From CAZJYI01 sp964550025 (GTDB lineage Bacteria; Verrucomicrobiota; Kiritimatiellia; UBA8416; CAYOBW01), in the NCBI GenBank assembly GCA_964550025.1, contig CAZJYI010000270.1, positions 1-9,826 on the forward strand: a DNA stretch of 9,826 nt, written 5' to 3'. Numbering within the stretch: position 1 is the first letter of the stretch; every line of letters begins with the position of its first letter. The notes beneath the pieces are model-generated. The model did no database searches, had not been told where the DNA came from, and saw nothing but the letters and a program-made list of their open reading frames with translations. The position numbers were made by a program, and so were the translations under genes. Of the stretch, positions 1 through 5,763 are shown piece by piece.

Positions 1-2332
1 CGGTCCGCGAGAGGCGGTTGCCGGCCCGGTCGTACACGAAGAACCGTTCGACGAGGGTAGGGACTCCGTCGCCGACCGCTGTCAGGCTGTCCTCTCCGGT
101 CAGGCGGTTCAGGCTGTCATAGGCGTAGGACAGTGCCCTGGTCTTCGCCTCCTGCCCGTCGAGGTACGACTCGTCAGCGGTCGTCTTGTTACCTACCAAG
201 TCGTGCCCGTATTCGACTGCGTGCAGCTCGGATTCAGCGCCTCCGCCGTCGACGTGGTAGACGCGCCTGGATTCGAGGCGGTTGAGTGCGTCGAACGTAT
301 TGACCTCGGCCGATCCGTTGGGGAGTGTGCATGCCAGGCGGTTACCGCCCAGGTCGTAGGTGTACTGCGTCGTGCGCGTCTGCGGGTCGTGATCGTCATC
401 GACCTTGACGAGGAGGCCTCGCGGATCGTAGTGGCTCCGAAGGGCTCTGACTGTGTCCGGGTCCGGGTATTCGCAGCGTGTGCGGTTTCCGGCCTTGTCG
501 TAGCTGCTGAGGACGGCACATCCGCCGGGGCCGCCATCCGCGGGTGTTCGCGTTTCGCTGAGGACGCGATACTGGGCGTCGTAGACATAGGTTGTCACGT
601 CGCCGTTGCCGTCGCCGTCGAAGTCGCGGTCGACGACTTCCTTGACATTGCCGGCCTTGTCGTAGGTGAACCAGCGAGTCTCGACTTCTGGGGTTGCGTC
701 CTGAGTGGCCTCCGATCTCAAGACGGTCCTAACGATCCGGTTGGCGCGGTCATACACGTGTTCAGTAGTGGTTTCCTCGGGCGCTGCTATCGCGCCGACC
801 GTCCCGTTGCGGTAGTACGTCCATGTGGTCTGGCGGATTTCCGGGTCGCCCTGTTCGGACGGGGGTAGTGTCTCGGAGACCTTGCGGTCGAACGCGTCGT
901 ACCCGTATTCGGTCTTCTGGGGGCGGGCGTTCCAGTCCACGACGTTGTGGAGGATGACTGCCTTGAGGTCCCCGTTTTCGTTGTACTGCGACTCCGTTTC
1001 GACCTCGTCGTCACCGCCCTTGGCAGCCGTCGAGAACCGCAGCCGGTTCAGCGCGTCGTACACGTCTTCCGTGACTCTGCCGAGGGGGTCTGTGACGCGG
1101 GTTACGTTGCCGTTCCCGTCGTATTCGGTTCGTAGCACGGGCTGCCCCACGGTGCGCTTCGGGTTGCCTGGCTCTTCGCCGGGAGTGTAGACGTGGACGT
1201 CGGGCCGGCGCACGAGGACCGCCCGGCCTGCGCGGTCGTACTCGGTGCGGGTCGTATTGCCAAGCGGATCCGTGACGGCGATGGCATTCCCTACAATGTC
1301 GTAGGCCTTGATGGTCACGGGATCGCTTCCGTCCTCCTCGAACAGTCCGTCAGCGTTCAGATCCAGGATCACCTTCCACGGGCGGTTGCGCTCGTCATAC
1401 CACGTGCGGGCGTGGTGTTCGCGCACATCCGTCACAATGGTGACGTTGCCGTTATCGTCGTACTCCATGACCTTTTCGGTTTGGACCGTCGGTGTAGTCT
1501 GGTCAAGGACGGGGTCGTACACATCCACCGGGGCGTACTTTTCGTTCGTCCTTCGCCCAGCGCCATCATAGATGAACACCGTTGCGTTCCCCTCGGGATC
1601 GACGGTCTTGATGACGTTGCCCGCCTTGTCGTACGTGGTCTGCGTATGCAGGTCGAGATCGTTCGGGTCGAACGTGAGGCCGCTCAGATCATCGAGAGGA
1701 TCCTCGTCCGAGAGGCCGAGACCGGGATGCACCCCGTCGCCGTTCATGTCGACTGTGGAGAGCACAGTGCGCCCGAAGCTGTCATAGAACAGGTGGGTGG
1801 TGAGAATGAGCGCATTGGCGTCGGCATCCTCGGTGTGCTCGAATACGGTCGTCTTGCGCCCCAAGGCGTTGTACTCATACTCAACGCAGGGCTCAGGCAG
1901 CAGGTCTCCCTGGGCGCTGCGCGCCGGATCCGATGGGTTGACGGTTTGTCCGTCGTCCCTGCGCCTGACCACCCGGAGCGGCCTGGAAACGGCATCCAGC
2001 TTTGTGTCGGTCGGGAATCCACGGGGGGTGACGACGCGCACGGGCTTCCAGTTGCCAAGGGCGAAGGCCGGGAAGCCGGAGTTCTCGCCATAGATCAGGG
2101 TCTGCTCGTAGCGCTGCGGCGGCTGCCCCTCCGGGAGCTCCACTTCGGGGAGTATTCTCTTGCGCAAGCGCATGAGCTCGTCGCGCTCGTAGTTGGTGAC
2201 GTTCTTGTTCGGGTCGGTCTCCGACTCGGTCAGACCAACCGCATCGTACGTAGTGCGGGTGACGATGTCCTTCTCATCGTCGTCCACATCGGGACTCGAC
2301 ATGCGCAGACGCTCGGACGTGACGCGGAGCAT
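1..2332 (-). CDS. Rhs/YD-repeat protein, second subfamily, 3' end outside window and N-terminus missing
   Basis: The minus strand is open in one frame from the TGA at 2347-2345 to the left edge, about 777 codons from the ATG at 2332, with no stop. I translated the whole stretch: it contains about 18 YD repeats of the form YDxxGN/YDxxNR (for example YDKAGN, YDRAGR, YDALNR, YDSLNR, YDRAGN). Such repeats build the beta-cocoon shell of Rhs/Tc-toxin proteins, which are usually exported or surface-bound. It is not close to the Rhs gene at 6678-9826, as the repeat wording and spacers differ. Several spacers carry acidic loops such as DFDGDGNGD. The ATG at 2332 has GAGGG nine bases upstream, but that lies in the palindromic element, and the protein starts inside the repeat region without signal peptide or N-terminal domain. 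It is therefore probably 5'-truncated. The C-terminal toxin tip, if any, lies beyond the window. The Rhs identity is sure; the start is not. Confidence 0.85.
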   Translation of the reverse strand, partial: MLRVTSERLRMSSPDVDDDEKDIVTRTTYDAVGLTESETDPNKNVTNYERDELMRLRKRILPEVELPEGQPPQRYEQTLIYGENSGFPAFALGNWKPVRVVTPRGFPTDTKLDAVSRPLRVVRRRDDGQTVNPSDPARSAQGDLLPEPCVEYEYNALGRKTTVFEHTEDADANALILTTHLFYDSFGRTVLSTVDMNGDGVHPGLGLSDEDPLDDLSGLTFDPNDLDLHTQTTYDKAGNVIKTVDPEGNATVFIYDGAGRRTNEKYAPVDVYDPVLDQTTPTVQTEKVMEYDDNGNVTIVTDVREHHARTWYDERNRPWKVILDLNADGLFEEDGSDPVTIKAYDIVGNAIAVTDPLGNTTRTEYDRAGRAVLVRRPDVHVYTPGEEPGNPKRTVGQPVLRTEYDGNGNVTRVTDPLGRVTEDVYDALNRLRFSTAAKGGDDEVETESQYNENGDLKAVILHNVVDWNARPQKTEYGYDAFDRKVSETLPPSEQGDPEIRQTTWTYYRNGTVGAIAAPEETTTEHVYDRANRIVRTVLRSEATQDATPEVETRWFTYDKAGNVKEVVDRDFDGDGNGDVTTYVYDAQYRVLSETRTPADGGPGGCAVLSSYDKAGNRTRCEYPDPDTVRALRSHYDPRGLLVKVDDDHDPQTRTTQYTYDLGGNRLACTLPNGSAEVNTFDALNRLESRRVYHVDGGGAESELHAVEYGHDLVGNKTTADESYLDGQEAKTRALSYAYDSLNRLTGEDSLTAVGDGVPTLVERFFVYDRAGNRLSRT

Positions 2333-2334
2333 CA

Positions 2335-2429
2335 GGGCCAGCCCTCAAATATCAAAAATAGCGAGACAGCCACCGGAGATGCACGGCCATCCGACAGGCG
2401 GGTCATTTTCGATATTTGATGCCTGGCCC
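2335..2429. repeat. 95-bp palindromic REP/MITE-like element
   Basis: The left arm at 2335-2359 and the reverse complement of the right arm at 2405-2429 match at 22 of 25 positions; both hold the core TCAAATATC and begin GGGCCAG. The arms are separated by 45 bases. The element sits precisely between the DUF1573-like sequence and the second Rhs sequence, supplies the stop codon of the former (2347-2345) and lies upstream of the latter's ATG. I see no transposase in it and no clear target duplication. The form fits a non-autonomous inverted-repeat element; the family is not identified. Confidence 0.75.
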
Positions 2430-2644
2430 CGATCTCCCCGGATCCTACCGATCCTCAACGTCTCGTCACCCTCGTTGCTAATCTCGAAGTCCCGCTCGAC
2501 GGAACGGCTGTTGTCCATGCTGCCAAACTCGTAGACAGGGGAGGGGCAGGCAATCCTACGGACTGCAAGGGACGGAGAAATGACACAGAAGAAAACGAAG
2601 AGAACGAAGGAGATCGGGCGAGTCGACATCATCTCTCTATGCAT
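2345..2644 (-). CDS. Truncated secreted DUF1573/Ig-like protein
   Basis: This 99-residue frame starts with a typical signal peptide: a charged start, the hydrophobic run ISFVLFVFFCVI and a likely cleavage after SLA. The mature part, PVYEFGSMDNSRSVERDF, continues to NEGDETLRIGRI and resembles the first strands of DUF1573/choice-of-anchor-D Ig-like domains, which are usually about 100 residues long and are common in exported proteins of PVC and Bacteroidota. Here the domain stops after about 45 residues, because the last 30 or so codons are encoded by the palindromic element and are not Ig-like. ATGs at 2644, 2632 and 2629 are all possible; GAGGG lies 11 bases before the first. The gene starts 57 bases after the group II intron end. 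It shares its frame with the Rhs sequence downstream, separated only by one TGA. Probably a gene fragment; the domain call is from sequence style, not a search. Confidence 0.6.
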   Translation of the reverse strand: MHREMMSTRPISFVLFVFFCVISPSLAVRRIACPSPVYEFGSMDNSRSVERDFEISNEGDETLRIGRIRGDRGQASNIENDPPVGWPCISGGCLAIFDI

Positions 2645-2700
2645 TCAATCGCAGGCCCTCGATCGCGACGTTCGCGCAGAAACTCCATTCTCAAGTCGCG

Positions 2701-2767
2701 GTAGGGACACCCGTCGCCGGGTGCCCCCCGCACAGATCCGTACGTGAGGAACTACCTCATACGGCTC
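2701..2767 (-). ncRNA. Group II intron domains V and VI
   Basis: On the minus strand domain V opens with GAGCCGTATGAGG and closes with CACGTACGGATC, giving the invariant long hairpin with its internal bulge. The catalytic triad reads AGC, the form usual in most classes rather than the CGC reported for class IIC. Domain VI is a 10-bp stem (2727-2718 with 2713-2704, one G-U pair) closed by a GCGA loop, followed by CCCTAC, which fits the usual AY intron end. Both domains look intact, so the RNA core may still splice if domain I is intact. Confidence 0.85.
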
Positions 2768-2929
2768 CTACCTCGAGTGATGGCGTTTTCGGCGGAGATG
2801 AAGTGAAGCTATCTCCTCCTTTTGCCTCCAACGCAGCCAACGTTGGTGAATCGACGCGTTTGCTCGGCTCTGGGTCCGAAACGCGGCCTCCTTCGCTGGC
2901 TTCCTCTTGGTCGGTGTCCTTTCCTCCAT
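2768..2929 (-). pseudogene. N-terminal stub of the intron-encoded reverse transcriptase
   Basis: From the ATG at 2929 (GGCGGAG just upstream) the frame reads MEERTPTKRKPAKEAAF and then RTQSRANAS, which resembles the N-terminal start of bacterial group II intron reverse transcriptases. After about 32 residues the similarity is lost and the frame runs into the sequence that normally precedes domain V (PPKTPSLEVGAV in another frame). None of the reverse transcriptase motifs, including the YADD box, nor the maturase or endonuclease domains is present. The simplest reading is an internal deletion of nearly the whole gene from domain IV. The call rests on family resemblance in a short stretch. Confidence 0.45.
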
Positions 2930-3360
2930 CGACTCCGCCGGGACGACCGCCCCCTTGTTCGCCGACTTCTTCGGTACTACTACACCGTCCGACTCCTCGG
3001 GGGAACTGAACCACAGGCGTACGGCTACTAACCTTCCCTGTGGCTTCTGCCAAGGCCGCTTCGCTACCCAACAGACTCCTTCCCGAGGTCTCCCGATTCT
3101 CGCGCGGAGAGTGTCCACACATGCCAGGTTCTTTGACTCCGCCGGAGCAGACCGGGTCTCGCATATCGTCCCGCCCTGTGTTGCCTTCGCGCCAGCCCAC
3201 TAGCTCGGCCTCCGGTATGTGGTGTTTTCGGAGCTCAATAGCCCGCCTGTGCTTTCCCCTGTCAACGCTTCCCCACGCCCTCGCGGGTCGTCGAGGCATG
3301 ACTCGGGGCTCAGATGGGTCGCTACGCCTTTCTGATAAGACTCTTGCATTCTCTACTCTC

Positions 3361-3392
3361 CGCCGATTTTAATCGGCGCTTTCGGGCTGACC
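3361..3392. repeat. Perfect 8-bp-arm hairpin plus 22-nt element-end motif
   Basis: Positions 3361-3368 and 3371-3378 form perfect 8-bp arms (CGCCGATT / AATCGGCG) with a two-base loop. The right arm begins a 22-nt stretch (3371-3392) that matches 5776-5797 at 20 of 22 positions, so it is a repeated motif and not only a chance hairpin. No T-run follows on either strand, so it is not a standard terminator. It sits between the transposase remnant and the estimated intron 5' end, and may be either the end of the transposase element or the stem-loop the intron inserted behind. Confidence 0.6.
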
Positions 3393-3411
3393 CCAAGCCC
3401 CCGCAAGCCCC

Positions 3412-3531
3412 CGTCATCCCGCGTTGCAGCTTCCGACCTGCGCCGGCCTTACGGATGAAGGGTGCGATGGCCATGCCGACTGCCGCGTGGTCCATCCCGC
3501 CGAGTTGTTCGCCCTCTTCCCGCAGCGTCAC
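3412..3531 (-). pseudogene. Probable C-terminal remnant of a REP-associated (RAYT, IS200-like) transposase
   Basis: The frame reads LREEGEQLGGMDHAAVGMAI and continues with RKAGAGRKLQRGM. This resembles the C-terminal DnaA-like helix-turn-helix tail of RAYT-type transposases, where a GGM-x-x-A-A-V-G segment precedes a basic helix. About 40 residues remain; the HUH/tyrosine catalytic domain is absent. It begins immediately after, and in the same frame as, the stop of the small gene at 3535-3849, and is followed by the motif at 3371-3392 that recurs beside the inverted-repeat element at 5590-5763. The presence of an element-end repeat supports a transposase origin. The protein match is from memory of the family and is moderate. 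Confidence 0.45.
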
Positions 3532-3534
3532 CCC

Positions 3535-3849
3535 TCAGTAGGTCTTGAACAGCGGTCCCAGTGCCTTCTTAATGTGCCTCTTCTCATTTGCATCCGAGTA
3601 ATACACCTTGAGAACATAGTGCGCAACCCTGTCCGGCGCACTGACAGGAACATCCAGCGGGCAGGTTTGAACATTGTACCGCTGAGTTCCCCACGGGCAA
3701 CGAAGGGTTCCAGCAGACAAGTAGAAGTCCCTATCCTCTTCGGAGATCTCGTCAAGACACTCAACGATTTCGATCCCCTGACGCTCAAGTAGCTCCCGCC
3801 ATGAGGAGCGAGCATCCTTGGGAACAATGAACGCGAACCCGACGCCCAT
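3535..3849 (-). CDS. Small protein, probable immunity protein for the orphan Rhs tip
   Basis: This 104-residue soluble protein has no signal peptide or membrane segment. It is acidic in the middle (EIVECLDEISEEDRDFYLSA) and ends in a basic helix (NEKRHIKKALGPLFKTY). GGAGGA stands six bases before the ATG, one of the best ribosome binding sites in the window. It starts 53 bases after the stop of the orphan Rhs tip on the same strand, which is where immunity genes lie in Rhs/contact-dependent toxin loci. I do not recognise the family, so the immunity role is inferred from position, size and strong independent translation signal. An independent promoter would be expected if the upstream cassette is silent; I could not identify one in the 53-base gap. 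Confidence 0.75.
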   Translation of the reverse strand: MGVGFAFIVPKDARSSWRELLERQGIEIVECLDEISEEDRDFYLSAGTLRCPWGTQRYNVQTCPLDVPVSAPDRVAHYVLKVYYSDANEKRHIKKALGPLFKTY

Positions 3850-3855
3850 GGAGAG

Positions 3856-3861
3856 TCCTCC
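3856..3861 (-). promoter_or_regulatory. Strong ribosome binding site of the 104-residue gene
   Basis: GGAGGA on the minus strand, six bases before the ATG at 3849. It fixes the start and shows that the small gene can be translated independently of the preceding Rhs cassette, which itself has no such site. Confidence 0.75.
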
Positions 3862-3902
3862 GCTGCACTGCTAGTCGTACCCGACGCTCTGCCGAATCTC
3901 GG

Positions 3903-5576
3903 TCACTTAGATCCCGCGTAGGCTGTCACCGCGGCATCGGCTCCTGCTGCCAGTCCGTGTAATGCGCAATATGTCGGCAAGTGAAACCACCCCCTGCTGA
4001 TTGAACTCAGGGCAGCGGTGACACAGCTGAGTCTGCGCCCTCCCGCGTAGGTACCAGCCAGCTTTGTGGACAACACCGGCACCTTTAGGACTTGACGAAG
4101 CCCACTGACAGTGCCCCTGGTTATGCGCGCGCCTGGTCCAACAGCCTCCAAGGTTCTCCCTCCTACCTTCCATGCAACATGAACTGGCGAACTGCGCAGG
4201 GCACCTCGACCGGCAAACACCTTCACGACTCCGGGGCTTGCGAAGGCCTTGGCTCCTACCTTGGCAACTCCCGTGACAACCGCCTTCACGAGGAAGACGT
4301 CGGTAACAGCCAACGCCGTATACGCAGTGCCGCGCACCCAGTGCCCCTGTCCGTAGTGGTGGATAGCCGAGCGACCGGAACCCCAGATGGGAATCAAGCT
4401 CTCGCCGAATCCTACTTCATCGCCCGAAGCCCACCGCCGCCAGAGCATCCCGTCCGGGTCTATGTAGTTGACGGGGTTATTGCCGCAGAACTCATACTGG
4501 TTCAACCCACCCGCAATCCCAATCGGGTCCTTGCTCAGCCACCGACCGTACGTCTCGTACGGGCTGTACCAGCGGGCGCGGAAGTGGTAGAGGCCGCGCT
4601 TGTTGAGGACGTTGTGCGTGGCCCATTCGTATTCGCGGCCGTGCCAGAGGTAGCGGTTGCCGATAGTGGACGCGGTGATTGGCGTGGCTGTGCCTTTGCA
4701 CGCTCTGACGACCTTGCCCCACGCATTGTATTCGTAGCACTCGACGATGAGGCCGCTGTCGTTCAGCCACGCGTGAACCGAGCCGAGATGGTCGGTCAGC
4801 GCGTAGTACGTCACGTCGGTCGCACCGGTGTGGACGGTCATGGCCAGGAGACGGTCGATTCCCGGCGCCCAGGTGTAGGTCCGCAGCAGGTTTCCGTTGC
4901 CGTCCAGGTCGGCCACCACTTGCGCGCCGTCGTAGACGAATACGTTTGTCACGCTTCCGGATTCGGTGACCGCGCGGCAGCGCCGGCCCAGGGCATCGTA
5001 TTCGTAGGAGGCCAGAACCGTGCCGTCGGACTCAATGGACGTGAGCTGGTATTGGCTGTTCCATGTGAGGTCGACCGGATCTTGGAACGGGACGTTCAGG
5101 TCTATCTCAGTAATGCAGCCGCTGTCGGCGTGCTCGTAGCGGCTGCTGTAGATTCGGTTGCCCTGACCGTAGGTCGAGTTGGCCGGATTCCCCGCGGCGT
5201 CCCAGGCGTACGTACCGCTCCAGGCGTATCCCTGGCCCGATGTCAACCTGCCAAGTGAATCGTGCGTGTACTCCCCATCGTAACCGGACCATTCGCGCGC
5301 CACGTTGGTGATCAATCCGTCCGGGCTGTAGCTCTGCGTGAAGCTGCGCTCGGTCTGCCCCCACTTGTCGCGCCAAACGATGCTGGTGATCCGGTCCATC
5401 ACGTCGTAATCGTAGCGCACGTTCACTTTGGACGCAACGTTGCTGATCGTTGCCATCAGCCCGTTGTGCGCGTGGTAGGTATAGACGAATTGGCCCTCTT
5501 CGGTCGTCCGTGCGCTCAGCCGCTCGGCGGCGTCGAATGTCGCCGCGTTGTTCAACGACAACGCGCCCATGGTCAC
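3903..5576 (-). CDS. Orphan Rhs core plus toxin tip, lacking an N-terminus
   Basis: The frame holds 557 codons from a GTG at 5576; there is no Shine-Dalgarno sequence upstream (a C-run instead) and the frame is closed by a TAA at 5606-5604 inside the inverted repeat. Roughly the first 368 residues match residues in the main Rhs gene at about 85% by eye, through YD repeats, the ARWYSPYETYGRWLSKDPIG hallmark and the final GNNPV...DPDGM. In Rhs proteins the conserved Asp residues of the two DPxG motifs take part in autocleavage that frees the tip; both are present. Then comes a wholly different 180-residue tip containing a pretoxin segment and an unassigned C-terminal domain. The lack of start signals and the long shared core indicate a displaced 'orphan CT' cassette that could be fused to the main gene by recombination. 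Expression as it stands is doubtful. Confidence 0.85.
   Translation of the reverse strand: MTMGALSLNNAATFDAAERLSARTTEEGQFVYTYHAHNGLMATISNVASKVNVRYDYDVMDRITSIVWRDKWGQTERSFTQSYSPDGLITNVAREWSGYDGEYTHDSLGRLTSGQGYAWSGTYAWDAAGNPANSTYGQGNRIYSSRYEHADSGCITEIDLNVPFQDPVDLTWNSQYQLTSIESDGTVLASYEYDALGRRCRAVTESGSVTNVFVYDGAQVVADLDGNGNLLRTYTWAPGIDRLLAMTVHTGATDVTYYALTDHLGSVHAWLNDSGLIVECYEYNAWGKVVRACKGTATPITASTIGNRYLWHGREYEWATHNVLNKRGLYHFRARWYSPYETYGRWLSKDPIGIAGGLNQYEFCGNNPVNYIDPDGMLWRRWASGDEVGFGESLIPIWGSGRSAIHHYGQGHWVRGTAYTALAVTDVFLVKAVVTGVAKVGAKAFASPGVVKVFAGRGALRSSPVHVAWKVGGRTLEAVGPGARITRGTVSGLRQVLKVPVLSTKLAGTYAGGRRLSCVTAALSSISRGWFHLPTYCALHGLAAGADAAVTAYAGSK
3906..4445 (-). other. Variable tip of the orphan Rhs cassette: pretoxin segment and unassigned toxin domain
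   Basis: The 180 residues after DPDGM start with a pretoxin-like stretch (about residues 10-65: FGESLIPIWGSGRSA, then a hydrophobic run TALAVTDVFLVKAVVTGVA) known in several Rhs proteins between core and toxin. The last 100 residues contain SSPVHVAWKVGGRTLEAVG and, near residues 139-160, LSCVTAALSSISRGW followed by HLPTY. A single Cys at the head of a helix with downstream His could point to a papain-like peptidase or related cysteine enzyme, but order and spacing are not enough to assign it. It shares nothing with the tip of the main gene. Confidence 0.65.
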
Positions 5577-5580
5577 CAGG
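4474..5580. repeat. 1.1-kb Rhs core direct repeat, copy B
   Basis: This stretch aligns base for base with 7180-8292 apart from two one-codon gaps. Similarity starts abruptly at 5580 (CACCAGG shared, then unrelated sequence) next to the inverted-repeat element and ends at the GNNPV codons. Such long shared cores are the substrate for tip exchange in Rhs loci. Confidence 0.9.
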
Positions 5581-5589
5581 GGGAAGCAG

Positions 5590-5763
5590 GGTCGAGCCTG
5601 GAGTTAAGACTTACCAGGGAAGGACCGCTCCGCATCGTCCCCCTCTCCGCACTGACCCCTATGTGCTTGGCTACCTCGTACAACCTACAGACAAAGGCCG
5701 CCTCCAGGCATGCTCAATGCCGCTCTCCTGCCGAGTCGTTAAGTCTTAAGTCCGGGCTCGACC
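5590..5763. mobile_element. 174-bp inverted-repeat (MITE/REP-like) element
   Basis: The ends at 5590-5613 and 5740-5763 are inverted repeats of 24 bp with 22 matches, beginning GGTCGAGCC and closing with TTAAGACTTA-type sequence. No coding capacity lies inside. The right-hand flank carries the 22-nt motif at 5776-5797 that recurs at 3371-3392 beside the transposase remnant, so this is plausibly mobilised by a RAYT-type transposase. The element separates the displaced cassette from the membrane protein gene and its edge lies 10 bases from the point where the Rhs homology breaks. Confidence 0.7.

Larger units (their letters stand above)
2701..3360 (-). mobile_element. Group II intron with degenerate or deleted maturase
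   Basis: The minus strand ends in a textbook group II tail: domain V (2767-2735) followed by a domain VI hairpin (2727-2704) and a terminal ...CCCTAC at 2701. Upstream, the stretch around 3280-2990 has the G/A-rich structured look of intron domain I (runs such as GTTGACAGGGGAAAGCACAG) and shows no codon bias despite open frames. The intron lacks room for a full reverse transcriptase (normally about 400-450 codons) and only a stub remains (2929-2768). It could not mobilise itself and would need a maturase in trans. The 3' end is well placed. The 5' end is only estimated, somewhere between about 3300 and 3360, just downstream of the hairpin at 3361-3378. Confidence 0.8.

Noticed and set aside
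203..868. 221-codon open frame on the plus strand
   Set aside because: Shadow of the left Rhs gene; the minus frame gives continuous YD repeats in the same place.
1..2332. CRISPR-like periodic repeats (recurring GTCGTA, CGGTTGCC words)
   Set aside because: The words are the complement of YD and GN codons in Rhs repeats; spacing is irregular and the frame is continuously coding.
1193..2419. 408-codon open frame on the plus strand
   Set aside because: It lies opposite the translated Rhs frame and is rich in Val/Arg/Gly as expected from the complement of YD-repeat codons; no motif and no convincing ribosome binding site.
2757..3299. 180-codon open frame on the minus strand
   Set aside because: It runs through the structured RNA of the group II intron, including the start of domain V; Gly/Glu/Arg-rich conceptual translations of this kind are typical of intron RNA and not a protein.
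3361..3378. Hairpin as a rho-independent terminator
   Set aside because: No T-run follows on either strand, and the right arm is part of a dispersed repeat motif.
4092..5258. 388-codon open frame on the plus strand
   Set aside because: Antisense shadow of the orphan Rhs core and tip; the same kind of frame appears opposite the homologous core.
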